NCBI GenBank assembly: GCA_043798445.1
Contig: JAZDOQ010000018.1
Coordinates: 1 to 56,688, forward strand
Origin: CAIJMI01 sp043798445
Lineage (GTDB): Bacteria; Patescibacteriota; Microgenomatia; UBA10105; UBA927
Reading direction: 5' to 3'
DNA: 56,688 nucleotides
Positions 41,783 through 49,964 of the stretch are shown piece after piece. The translations under genes were made by a program, and so were the position numbers. The stretch's first letter is position 1; each line of letters begins with the position of its first letter. The notes below the pieces were generated by a model, which saw nothing but the letters and a program-made list of their open reading frames with translations, ran no database searches and had not been told where the DNA came from.

Positions 41783-43243
41783 TTAATAGCTTTGGCCGAA
41801 TATCCAGCGGTGTGTTGCAGGTTTACCACAATGGATACAAACCCCCTCCTCGGCGGGCAGGCTTTTATCTTCTTTTGCATCAAGAGGAAGGCAACGTGTT
41901 GTTGCTTTTGTCTCATTTTTGATTTCTTTTTCGCAACCCGCATCTTCACACCAGAACGCCTTCAAAAACCCCTTTGTTGACGCCATTATGTTCTTGAATT
42001 CATCATACGATGAAACATCAAACGTATGGCTTTTTAAAAATGCTTTTTGCTTTTCAAATAGTCGCGTTTGCATTGCAGCAAGTTCGTCATCAATTTGCAT
42101 GATGCATTCTTTCCATGCCATGGTCTTTTTCTCACCGATATCACGAAACACCAAGGTCACCGTTTCTTCATCTGTTTCCTTAACCCCAATTTCAATGCGA
42201 ATTGGCACGCCTTTCATCTCCCACTTGTTAAATTTCCGACCCGGACTGTCATCAGAATCGTCAAGATGCACACGAATCTGCTCCGACAACAATGCTTGGT
42301 ATACACGGTCTACAAACGCGGATTGATCTTTTTTTGATGTTTGTTTTGTAGAAAGAATAGGAACTATAACTACCTGTATAGGCGCAACTTTTGGCGGTAG
42401 GATAAGACCTGCGTCGTCCCCGTGTGTCAAAAACAGTCCGCCAAGCGCTCTTGTTGACATTCCCCAGGAAGTCTGCCATGCATATTCCAGCTTTTTCTCC
42501 TTGTCCTGAAACTGAATACCAAAGACTTTTGAAAAGTTCTGCCCTAAATCATGCGATGTTGCTGACTGCAGTGCTTTTCCATCCGGCATTAAGATTTCGA
42601 CCGTATATGTACGTGCTGCACCTGCAAATTGCTCAGTTTTGCTTTTGCTTCCAAGCATAACTGGAAGTGCAAAATAATCTTCAAAAATCTGCCGATACCA
42701 TTCATGAGCCTTCAATGCAAACGAAACTGCTTCTTCATGCGTTGCATGTGCGGTATGTCCTTCCTGCCACAAAAACTCTGTGGTCCGCAAAAAAAGATAG
42801 GTTCGCTTTTCCCATCTCACGATATTGCACCATTGGTTAAGAAGCAGTGGTAAATCCCGCCAACTCTTCACCCACTTGGCAAACATGGAATACATTATGG
42901 TTTCTGACGTTGGACGAACGACGAGCGGTTCTGCAAGTTTTTCTCCTCCCGCATGCGTCACAACCGCAAGCTCAGGTGAAAATCCTTCTACATGTTCTTT
43001 TTCCTTTTCAAGAAGGGACATGGGGATAAACATGGGAAAGTATGCATTTTCAACACCAGCCGGCTTGATCATTCCATCAAAAATTCGCTGTACGGTCTCC
43101 CAAATGGCATACCCGTATGGCCGAATGACCATAGTCCCCTTTACCGGACCATAATCTGCAAGCTCAGCCTTCAAGACGATATCGTTATACCAATTGGAGA
43201 TATTGTCTGATTTTTTCTTCACTTCTTTTTTATCAAATGCCAT
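41783..43243 (-). CDS. proS: Prolyl-tRNA synthetase, archaeal/eukaryotic type
   Basis: 486 residues. Lacks the INS editing insertion of long bacterial ProRS and ends with Tyr (IFGQSY), the hallmark of the short archaeal/eukaryotic type. Class II motifs: RPTSETIMY, RWEKRTYLFLRTTEFLWQEGH (given as RWEKRTYLFLR and TEFLWQEGH), and a zinc-like Cys set in the C-terminal domain (CEDAGC, CIHCG). Charges tRNA-Pro. Without INS editing, mis-charged Ala-tRNA-Pro would need a trans editor. Own promoter upstream; rseP is 24 nt further on. Confidence 0.96.
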   Translation of the reverse strand: MAFDKKEVKKKSDNISNWYNDIVLKAELADYGPVKGTMVIRPYGYAIWETVQRIFDGMIKPAGVENAYFPMFIPMSLLEKEKEHVEGFSPELAVVTHAGGEKLAEPLVVRPTSETIMYSMFAKWVKSWRDLPLLLNQWCNIVRWEKRTYLFLRTTEFLWQEGHTAHATHEEAVSFALKAHEWYRQIFEDYFALPVMLGSKSKTEQFAGAARTYTVEILMPDGKALQSATSHDLGQNFSKVFGIQFQDKEKKLEYAWQTSWGMSTRALGGLFLTHGDDAGLILPPKVAPIQVVIVPILSTKQTSKKDQSAFVDRVYQALLSEQIRVHLDDSDDSPGRKFNKWEMKGVPIRIEIGVKETDEETVTLVFRDIGEKKTMAWKECIMQIDDELAAMQTRLFEKQKAFLKSHTFDVSSYDEFKNIMASTKGFLKAFWCEDAGCEKEIKNETKATTRCLPLDAKEDKSLPAEEGVCIHCGKPATHRWIFGQSY

Positions 43244-43252
43244 ATAAGTAAA

Positions 43253-43258
43253 AGTATA
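43253..43258 (-). promoter_or_regulatory. -10 box of proS
   Basis: TATACT on the minus strand, 9 nt before the ATG at 43243; leader of 2-3 nt expected. It lies between rseP and proS. Confidence 0.55.
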
Positions 43259-43267
43259 TCCGATAGA

Positions 43268-44371
43268 CTATCCCCTCACAATCCGAAGAATATCATTGAC
43301 CGTCACAAGGAGAATAAGCGCTAAAAGAATAATCATGCCGATCTGATGCACCATCCGCTCAACAGCAGGTCGTGCTTTCTTCCCAAACTTGTCAGCAATG
43401 ACAAAAACAAGCCGTCCACCGTCTAAAGCCGGAAATGGCAAAATATTTAACACAGCAAGATTAAGAGACAGGATGCTCATAAACTCCAACACTGCTTCAA
43501 ACCCATATTTCACTGCCTGACCGGTCACTTGTGCAATTCCGATTGGTCCTGCAATCTCACCTCCTGCAATCCGCTGTCCTGTCACGAGTTTTGCAATCAC
43601 TGCTCCTAAGGACGAAAGCATCATCCATACTCGCTCTCCATTAATCTTCACTGCCATCCATGGAGTTTTAGATAACGGATATTTATGTTTTTCTAAATTC
43701 GAAACAGCAACACCTAACGGTCCTTCTCCTTTTGGCGGATCTGTACGCGGAACAAGCGTGACGGTCAGTAAAGTACCGTTTCGGATAATAGAAAGGGTTA
43801 TTGGCATACCAGTGTGAGTTTTGACAACCTCAATCAACTCCTCAGGTGTTTGCAGATTTTTTGTTTGAATGACAGGTCCTTCAGCAAATTGAATGGAAGA
43901 TACGATATCCTTTTCTTGAAGTCCAGCAGCGGCAGCTGGACTGTTCGGGCTAATTGTCTCAATATGAACAATTTTTGTTTGTTCAATAATTCCGCGCGTC
44001 AACAAAAATGCGGTAATTACAACCGCAAGCAAAAAATTCATAAACACACCCGCGGAAAGAATGAGTGCGCGTTGCCCACGTGACTTTGCCCAAAAATAGC
44101 GACTTCGTTCTTCAGTTGTTGTTGCTTTTTGTTTTTCTTTATCAACATCTTCCCTGTCCTCACCTGCCAGTTTTACAAATCCGCCAATGGGAAGCCAGTT
44201 CACAGAGTACACCGTTCCTTTTATTTTTTTGCCCCAAATCCGGGGAGGAAGTCCAAATCCAAACTCTTCAACATGAACACCAAAAAACCTGGCAACGGTG
44301 TAATGCCCAAACTCGTGGATCATGACGAGGATGCTTAAAATGGCAATGAATATAATTGCTGTAAGAAACAT
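43268..44371 (-). CDS. rseP: Site-2 membrane metalloprotease RseP
   Basis: 367 residues, four membrane helices. HEFGH zinc motif at 19-23, one PDZ domain in the middle (NSPAAAAGLQEKD), and the second zinc-site LDGGR in ALDGGRLVF. Family members cut membrane proteins inside the bilayer. Follows frr, as in the common rpsB-tsf-(pyrH)-frr-...-rseP-proS order; pyrH, uppS and cdsA are missing. Confidence 0.95.
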   Translation of the reverse strand: MFLTAIIFIAILSILVMIHEFGHYTVARFFGVHVEEFGFGLPPRIWGKKIKGTVYSVNWLPIGGFVKLAGEDREDVDKEKQKATTTEERSRYFWAKSRGQRALILSAGVFMNFLLAVVITAFLLTRGIIEQTKIVHIETISPNSPAAAAGLQEKDIVSSIQFAEGPVIQTKNLQTPEELIEVVKTHTGMPITLSIIRNGTLLTVTLVPRTDPPKGEGPLGVAVSNLEKHKYPLSKTPWMAVKINGERVWMMLSSLGAVIAKLVTGQRIAGGEIAGPIGIAQVTGQAVKYGFEAVLEFMSILSLNLAVLNILPFPALDGGRLVFVIADKFGKKARPAVERMVHQIGMIILLALILLVTVNDILRIVRG

Positions 44372-44380
44372 AAAAAAGGA

Positions 44381-44944
44381 TTAGACTTGCATGAGTTCTA
44401 CTTCTTTTCTTTCCCCCAAACTGTCAACTTCCGAAATCATTTCATCGGTGAGTTCCTGCACCTTTTTCTCACCAACTTTTTGTTGGTCTTCCGTAATCAC
44501 TGCGTTTTCTGCTTCCCGTTTTAAATCTTTCATCGCTTCCTGACGAATCTGACGGACCATAATCCGGCCGCCTTCAAGTTTCGTTCTTGCAAGCTTGATA
44601 TAGTCTTCACGCTGTTCTTGATTCATCGGAGGAATCGTAATACGGATGACTTCGCCATCAAACACGGGAGTTAACCCCGTTCCCTCTGTTTGAATGCTTT
44701 TGACAATATCCTGTGCGACCGACGGGTCGTATGGAGTAATAACAATAGTTTTTGCGTCAGGTACTCCAATCGTTGCCATCTCCTGAAGCTTCAATTTCTG
44801 TGTTCCTTCGTACGCAGTGATAACAATATTCTCAACCAATGCCCCTGTTGCCCGCCCTGACCTAATTGACGAAAGATCCGTGCGGGTAATCTCTATTGCT
44901 TTACGCATTTTCCCCTGCGCAAGGGATAGGATGATGTCTATCAT
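44381..44944 (-). CDS. frr: Ribosome recycling factor
   Basis: 187 residues, normal. Begins with a three-helix bundle (KMRKAIEITRTDLSSIRSGRA), then IRITIPPMNQEQRE and RIMVRQIRQEAMKDLKREA, all diagnostic for RRF. Splits post-termination ribosomes with EF-G. A TATAGA box lies 6 nt before the ATG. About 60 nt from tsf. Confidence 0.97.
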   Translation of the reverse strand: MIDIILSLAQGKMRKAIEITRTDLSSIRSGRATGALVENIVITAYEGTQKLKLQEMATIGVPDAKTIVITPYDPSVAQDIVKSIQTEGTGLTPVFDGEVIRITIPPMNQEQREDYIKLARTKLEGGRIMVRQIRQEAMKDLKREAENAVITEDQQKVGEKKVQELTDEMISEVDSLGERKEVELMQV

Positions 44945-45003
44945 AGTGACTCTATACTACGAGAAACGACGCGGGACAGTCAAGGAGATCAAGCTGCTTC
45001 GAG

Positions 45004-45462
45004 CTACCCGCCAAGCTGCATACGGGTAAATTGCGTGACGGTAATATTTTCACCAATTGTTGCAATGGTTTGCTTTATAAGATCCTGCATCGTGGTTTTT
45101 CCGTCACGGATATATGCGCTTTCCAGGAGTTCCTTCACATCGTTTGGTTTCATCGCAGCAATTTGAAGCGCAAGCTCATGCGCAAGTTTTTTAAACGCTT
45201 CATTTTTTGCCACAAAATCTGTCTCACAACGGACCTCAACGAGCACACCAACTTTCCCGTTTGCATGCACATAGGATTCAATGATACCGGCAGCTGTTTC
45301 CCTGTCACCTTTTTTTGCTGCCTTTTCAATACCCCGCTCTTTTAATAACTTTTTTGCTTTCTTGTGGTCGCCAGCTGCATCAACAAGTGCCTGCTTGCAG
45401 TCAGCTACTCCAGCTTGCGTTTCTTCACGAAGTTTTTTTAGTGTATCAAGAGAAAAGTTCAT
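45004..45462 (-). CDS. tsf: Elongation factor Ts (short form)
   Basis: 152 residues against about 200-290 normally. The N-terminal UBA-like part (LKKLREETQAGVADCKQAL) and the core CETDFVAKNEAF are intact, then the protein ends after a single dimer-half (NITVTQFTRMQ). It exchanges GDP on EF-Tu. A single core subdomain is enough in some reduced genomes. Starts 3 nt after rpsB, so in the same operon. Confidence 0.95.
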   Translation of the reverse strand: MNFSLDTLKKLREETQAGVADCKQALVDAAGDHKKAKKLLKERGIEKAAKKGDRETAAGIIESYVHANGKVGVLVEVRCETDFVAKNEAFKKLAHELALQIAAMKPNDVKELLESAYIRDGKTTMQDLIKQTIATIGENITVTQFTRMQLGG

Positions 45463-45464
45463 AG

Positions 45465-46313
45465 TTATATAGATACGGGTGTTGCTGCTGTTTTTTTAGT
45501 TATCGGTTTTTTAATCTCTTTTGCTTTTTCTTTAACCACTTCTTTTTTTTCTTCGGATTTTACGAGCTTTGCTTCCTCTTTTTTCTTTTGCATTTCAACC
45601 TTTTCCTGGTTGTCAGCTGCCATTTTTAACGCTGCCGCCCTGCCTTCTTCATACGCATCAGCAATGGTTTTCGTGATAAACGTAACCGAACCGACTGCAT
45701 CGTCATTTGCCGGAATAACATGCGTAATTCCTGTTGGATCTGAATTGGTATCAACGATAGCAACGATTGGAATTCCCATGCGAAGCCCTTCCCGAACTGC
45801 TGCGATTTCTTTCTTCACGTCAATGATAAACAGTGCCTGCGGTGGAACATTGAGTGTAAGTACGCCGCCGTAGAACATCTTGAGTCTCCGTACATACCGG
45901 GAAAGTTTCATTTGTTCATGCTTTGGAAATTTTTTCCATTTTCCCGTTGCTTCTTCTTCATCCAGCCGGATAATTTTTTGGATATTTTTGTGAATCCCAT
46001 CCCAGTTGGTCAAGAATCCGCCGATCCACCGCTCAATAATATACGGAGCAGTAACTCGGGTTGCTTCTTCTTTCACAATGCCTTTTGCCTGTCTTTTTGT
46101 ACCGACAAACAAAATTTCACTGCCTGAAGCGACCAAATCTCTTACGAAGGTGGCAGATTTTTCTAGACCTGTCTTTGTTTTTGCAAGATCAATAATATGA
46201 ATTCCGTCTTTTTTAATATAGATAAATTGAGACGCCTTTGGGTGCCACCGTTCTGACTTATGACCAAAATGACATCCTGCTTCAAGTAAATCCTGCAACG
46301 TTATATCTTTCAT
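45465..46313 (-). CDS. rpsB: Ribosomal protein uS2
   Basis: 282 residues. LLEAGCHFGHKSERWHPK, the long helical insertion, and IVAIVDTNSDPTGI are uS2 signatures. A Lys/Glu-rich tail of about 50 residues follows the core (KKKEEAKLVKSEEKK), longer than average. GGAGAGAG ribosome site about 8 nt before the ATG. A 150-nt structured leader lies upstream and likely carries autoregulation, known for S2 in other bacteria. Confidence 0.97.
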   Translation of the reverse strand: MKDITLQDLLEAGCHFGHKSERWHPKASQFIYIKKDGIHIIDLAKTKTGLEKSATFVRDLVASGSEILFVGTKRQAKGIVKEEATRVTAPYIIERWIGGFLTNWDGIHKNIQKIIRLDEEEATGKWKKFPKHEQMKLSRYVRRLKMFYGGVLTLNVPPQALFIIDVKKEIAAVREGLRMGIPIVAIVDTNSDPTGITHVIPANDDAVGSVTFITKTIADAYEEGRAAALKMAADNQEKVEMQKKKEEAKLVKSEEKKEVVKEKAKEIKKPITKKTAATPVSI

Positions 46314-46468
46314 ATCGCTTCTCTCTCCTTAAACAACAAAAGCACCGATACGCTGGTGCTTTTTATGCAAATACCTATGCGTATCTTCTTATTCCTCCGC
46401 TTGTTTCGTCCCACTTCGCCAAAGGCTGCGCGGGAAGAAGATACTAATAAACCAAGCGTGTGTGATAC
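46314..46468 (-). promoter_or_regulatory. Structured 5' leader of rpsB
   Basis: About 150 nt between predicted start of transcription (near 46467) and the rpsB ATG. A perfect 10-bp outer stem GTATCTTCTT/AAGAAGATAC (46381-46390 with 46435-46444) closes a 44-nt loop with an inner CCCGC/GTGGG helix capped by GCC-TTT-GGC. A second hairpin, AAAGCACC/GGTGCTTT (46339-46346 with 46355-46362), is followed by a T-rich run just before the ribosome site. The shape suggests an S2-binding or attenuation element. I do not recognise a known riboswitch. Confidence 0.6.
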
Positions 46469-46473
46469 AGGAG

Positions 46474-46482
46474 AGTATACCA
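46474..46482 (-). promoter_or_regulatory. Extended -10 promoter of rpsB-tsf
   Basis: TGGTATACT on the minus strand, -10 TATACT at 46474-46479. It lies directly after the stop of the GGDEF gene, so any -35 falls in that gene. Confidence 0.65.
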
Positions 46483-46491
46483 AAATACCTG

Positions 46492-47253
46492 CTATTTCGC
46501 AATAAACGGTTTTGGACGAGGAAGTGAGGCTAACACCCCATGCATAGATTCCTGAAAATGAACATAATCTGTCGGTGGGAATTCCAAAAAAATAGACGCC
46601 TTATCCTGCTGTTTAAATTCTGTCTGAACCGGTTTTTCTACTTTTGAATGTGCTTTGGCATATTTCATCGCAATATTTGCTCCAGTAATCGAGCGTTCTA
46701 ATTGATCTTTCGTCATGTCAGGGTTCACAAATAATCCACCAATCGAGACGGTCGGAATAACACCCCCATCCGTCTTGTAATTTCCTCCGCTGAATATTTT
46801 TGCAAGACGATTCCCTACTTCATCAAGTTCTTCATTAGAATGAATATCTTTTAGTAAAACAACAAACTCATCCCCACCAGGACGAAATGTTTCACTTTTT
46901 TTATCATCAAGATTTTTTGTCAATAATCTGGCCGTTTGCCGCACATATTCATCCCCATATTCTTGAGATAACGCTTTATTTATTTTCCCAAATCCGTTGC
47001 CATCAATAAAAAGAAAACCGATATTTCGAACATCGTCGTTCAACAACTGCTCCATCCGTTCATCTAATAAACGCCGTGTTCCAACACCTGTTAACACATC
47101 GACAGCCGCTCGTTTTTCAAGAAGCCGAACATAATTATCTGGATGGTAATCTGGACGAAGCCGATCTTCGTTTGGATCTTTTATGATTGCAGCTGCCCAT
47201 GCATCATGTTCTGCTTCAATATCACTTGGTATTTCAATCGTCGAATCTGACAT
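46492..47253 (-). CDS. GGDEF-domain protein (putative diguanylate cyclase)
   Basis: 253 residues. Active-site GGDEF at 126-130 (RPGGDEFVVLL), with VLTGVGTRRLLDERM and LFIDGNGFGKIN (usual FIDxDxFKxxND) as other conserved parts. No PAS, GAF or membrane sensor: the N-terminus is about 50 charged residues. Intact signature suggests cyclic-di-GMP synthesis, but no c-di-GMP effector is seen in this window. A TATAAA 8 nt before the ATG could be a promoter. Confidence 0.85.
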   Translation of the reverse strand: MSDSTIEIPSDIEAEHDAWAAAIIKDPNEDRLRPDYHPDNYVRLLEKRAAVDVLTGVGTRRLLDERMEQLLNDDVRNIGFLFIDGNGFGKINKALSQEYGDEYVRQTARLLTKNLDDKKSETFRPGGDEFVVLLKDIHSNEELDEVGNRLAKIFSGGNYKTDGGVIPTVSIGGLFVNPDMTKDQLERSITGANIAMKYAKAHSKVEKPVQTEFKQQDKASIFLEFPPTDYVHFQESMHGVLASLPRPKPFIAK

Positions 47254-47257
47254 ATAT

Positions 47258-48091
47258 TTATTTTATAATAGCAGGAACCATCCATTGCTTCTTTGTCTTC
47301 TTTTTTTCTTTGTCCCAACCGTTAAGAATGTGTACTGCAAGAGACGCAACATGACCTGCCCGTTTTTGATATTCATCCGTAATTTCAAATTCATTGGTGA
47401 CCCGATTGGCAATAACGGTACACACGGCTCCCGCCCGTTTTCCGAACAGACTTGCAAGCGTAAAGAGACAGGAGGCTTCCATCTCAAAATTCTGAACGCC
47501 TGCAATTTGCATATCCTTCAATAGATGTGCTTTATGACTTGGAAAATAGTCTTTGTATCCGAACCTTCCTTGTCCGCAATAAAACGTATCTGTAGATGCG
47601 GTTATACCAACATGATGCGGAATCTTCAGCGTATCTGCCGCAGCAATCAAGGCCATCACAATCTCAAACTGCGCAACCGCAGGATATTCAGGAATCACAT
47701 AGTCACGACTGGCTCCGTCGAGCCTGACAGCACCGGTTGAAATGATAACGTCACCTAATTTTTGGTTTTTTTGAATGCCTCCGCATGTCCCCACGCGAAT
47801 GAATGTATCAACATCAATTCTCGACAGTTCTTCAACGGCAATCGCAAGCGAAGGAGCTCCAATCCCTGTTGAAGTACAGGAAATCGGGGTTCCCTGCATA
47901 ACGCCGGTCATAGTGTGATATTCCCGGTGATTTGCAACTTCATAAGCGCTATCCCAGAGTGATGCAATTTTTCCGACACGTGCCGGGTCACCCGGAAGAA
48001 GAACACATCGGGCAACGTCCTTTACTCCACAATCAATATGATACTGTTTCCCTTTAATAACGGGTGCTTTTGCTGATATTTTTTTTGTCAT
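47258..48091 (-). CDS. Nucleoside phosphorylase (uridine/purine phosphorylase family)
   Basis: 277 residues. VLLPGDPARVGKIA with the phosphate loop, TSTGIGAPSLAIAVEEL, RVGTCGG and the substrate motif FEMEASCLFTLA are typical of NP-I hexameric phosphorylases, closest to uridine phosphorylase in layout. It frees bases and ribose-1-P (or deoxyribose-1-P) from nucleosides. First step-type enzyme of the salvage cluster running to 50603. Confidence 0.92.
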   Translation of the reverse strand: MTKKISAKAPVIKGKQYHIDCGVKDVARCVLLPGDPARVGKIASLWDSAYEVANHREYHTMTGVMQGTPISCTSTGIGAPSLAIAVEELSRIDVDTFIRVGTCGGIQKNQKLGDVIISTGAVRLDGASRDYVIPEYPAVAQFEIVMALIAAADTLKIPHHVGITASTDTFYCGQGRFGYKDYFPSHKAHLLKDMQIAGVQNFEMEASCLFTLASLFGKRAGAVCTVIANRVTNEFEITDEYQKRAGHVASLAVHILNGWDKEKKKTKKQWMVPAIIK

Positions 48092-48093
48092 AG

Positions 48094-48255
48094 TTATTCA
48101 CCTTCTGCTAAGGTCGCAGGTTGTGGTTCATGATCGTCAACTAATCGATCAATAATTCCGAGGTCTGGATGTTCCACATGCTCTGATGGATATTCTGCGC
48201 CACTTTCTCCAACGACAATATTTGAGTTTTTTACTCCAGGATCACCTTCGTTCAT
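48094..48255 (-). CDS. Small acidic protein, 53 aa, unknown
   Basis: ATG at 48253-48255, stop TAA at 48094-48096, ribosome site AAAGGAGG 7 nt before the ATG. Acidic product with many Asp/Glu and few Lys (GIIDRLVDDHEPQP). No family recognised. It sits between tdk and the phosphorylase gene with normal spacing (2 nt to the next ATG), so it is part of the salvage operon. Confidence 0.7.
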   Translation of the reverse strand: MNEGDPGVKNSNIVVGESGAEYPSEHVEHPDLGIIDRLVDDHEPQPATLAEGE

Positions 48256-48278
48256 GTTTTTCCTCCTTTATATATACA

Positions 48279-48890
48279 TTATTTATATATCCGGTGGCAC
48301 GTTTCGCACACGGCAATATATTTGTCCGCTGCTCCGACATCAATGACTCCTTTTGTTCCCCTCATCCGCTCACTGTGACGGGCTAAGCTCCCGCATTTTT
48401 GACATATTGCCATGAGCTCAAGATATTCATCCGCAAGACCGACAAGATCGGGAGTTGCTCCAAACGGTTGGCGTTTGTAATCATACAGAAGTCCCGCGGC
48501 AATCACATGGATTCCCTTTTTCTTTAAAGTTAAAATCACGTCCTTAATTTTTTCTTTTTCAAAAAACTGCACCTCATCAACAATAACTTTATCTGCGTGG
48601 GTCATAAGAATTTTTTCAATCACCGTTTCTGTTGTTTCACCGTCAACAACAAGCGCTTTTGATTTTCTATGATCATGACTATGAATTTCTTTTTTTGCGC
48701 CATACCGGTTATCAAGTCTTGGTTTAACCGTCAGCACCGTATGCCCCATGCGGGTAAACACCTCAACAAGTGCAACCAACTTTCCGGTTTTCCCGGAAAA
48801 CATCGGTCCTGCGATAACCGTGAGTTTTCCTTTTCTTCTCGATTTTTTAGATGATATATTTTTCCTTGAGTGCACGGATGATTTTTTCAT
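48279..48890 (-). CDS. tdk: Thymidine kinase
   Basis: 203 residues from ATG 48890 (MKKSSVHSRK). Type II thymidine kinase: P-loop GPMFSGKT (28-35), IVDEVQFF, and a zinc ribbon CQKCG/CETCH. A Lys/Arg/Ser-rich N-terminal tail of about 20 residues precedes the kinase. Phosphorylates thymidine to dTMP. Its 5' part overlaps the 3' end of the fused Tmk gene by 44 nt. Confidence 0.95.
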   Translation of the reverse strand: MKKSSVHSRKNISSKKSRRKGKLTVIAGPMFSGKTGKLVALVEVFTRMGHTVLTVKPRLDNRYGAKKEIHSHDHRKSKALVVDGETTETVIEKILMTHADKVIVDEVQFFEKEKIKDVILTLKKKGIHVIAAGLLYDYKRQPFGATPDLVGLADEYLELMAICQKCGSLARHSERMRGTKGVIDVGAADKYIAVCETCHRIYK

Positions 48891-49959
48891 GAATGACCTC
48901 TTTGGACAGTAAGGTTCCTTTATCACTAACACAATCTATTGTTATCCAATTTTTCCGTTCTTTCGCAAGCCGAAGGTACATGACCTCCGATTCAGCGCGG
49001 TGTTTCATATCCGCCTCAGCGATATCCAGTTTTCCTTTAGTATATTTTCTTTGTTCTTTTTTGAGCGTCAATTCATATCCAATCTTCCATGGAATATATA
49101 AATAGATAACCACATCTTCCCGGGGGATTTTATGCACCTTGTATTCCATCTCATCAAGCCAGGAAATGAATTCTTTCCGTTTTTCTTCCGGCAGTTTTGC
49201 CGCCTGGTGCGCCATGGACGATGTTGCATAGCGATTTGACAACAGGATACCGCCTTGTGACAACCAGGAATCCATTTCCTCTTTTGCTGATGCACGGTCA
49301 AGCGCGTAAGAAAGTGCAGCTAGGTACGGAGATACATTGTCAAGCGAGCCAAACTCACCGGTCAAAAACCGTCCAACGACCCTTCCGTGAAATGAGCTGT
49401 AATACCGGGGAAAATCCATATATTTTACTTTTTTTCCTTGTTTTTCCAACACCCTCTGTATCAACGCCGACTGTGTTGCTTTCCCGGATCCATCTCCTCC
49501 GTCAATAACAATGAGTTTCCCTTTCCTCTTTTTAAGAGTCGCCACCTCTGCAAAAAAATGCTTCAGCGTTATGAGAATGTTGTCATCCTCATAATGCTCA
49601 AGATATAGATGCTCTGACGGATTGCCGGAAATCATGGGAGACAATAAATTCTCAGCATCCTTGTAAAATAGGGCTAAGACCGGCTTATTATGAATCAGGG
49701 AATATACAATCTCTCCTCCAACACCGCTTGACGGATTCGTTACCTCGGCAACCACGCAATCTGATTCTTCAATTCGGTTCTTTTCCCGCGTAAATATATC
49801 TTTTGCACTGAGTTTTTCATCCATTTTTCGTAAGGTGGGTGTTATAATTTGCTGTCCTGACACACTTGTGTGACCCAACATTTTTATTGCCGAAAGAATT
49901 GCTTTGTATCGTTTCCCGTCTCCATCATGTGTTGTTGCTGCCGTAAAGTAGATCTTCAT
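48847..49959 (-). CDS. tmk: Fusion: nucleoside 2-deoxyribosyltransferase-like domain plus dTMP kinase
   Basis: 370 residues, two enzymes in one chain. Residues 1-140 look like the deoxyribosyltransferase/deoxynucleotide N-hydrolase (Rcl/DNPH1) fold: MKIYFTAATTHDGDGKRY, SDCVVAEVTNPSSGVGGE with the likely catalytic Glu83. Residues 148-370 are thymidylate kinase: Walker A GGDGSGKAT (154-162), DFPRYYSSFHG, and SNRYATSSMAHQA. The P-loop and DR-like RY motifs are complete. It would combine base exchange or dNMP cleavage with dTMP phosphorylation. A -10 box lies 7 nt before the ATG. Confidence 0.9.
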   Translation of the reverse strand: MKIYFTAATTHDGDGKRYKAILSAIKMLGHTSVSGQQIITPTLRKMDEKLSAKDIFTREKNRIEESDCVVAEVTNPSSGVGGEIVYSLIHNKPVLALFYKDAENLLSPMISGNPSEHLYLEHYEDDNILITLKHFFAEVATLKKRKGKLIVIDGGDGSGKATQSALIQRVLEKQGKKVKYMDFPRYYSSFHGRVVGRFLTGEFGSLDNVSPYLAALSYALDRASAKEEMDSWLSQGGILLSNRYATSSMAHQAAKLPEEKRKEFISWLDEMEYKVHKIPREDVVIYLYIPWKIGYELTLKKEQRKYTKGKLDIAEADMKHRAESEVMYLRLAKERKNWITIDCVSDKGTLLSKEVIHEKIIRALKEKYII

Positions 49960-49964
49960 AGTGT

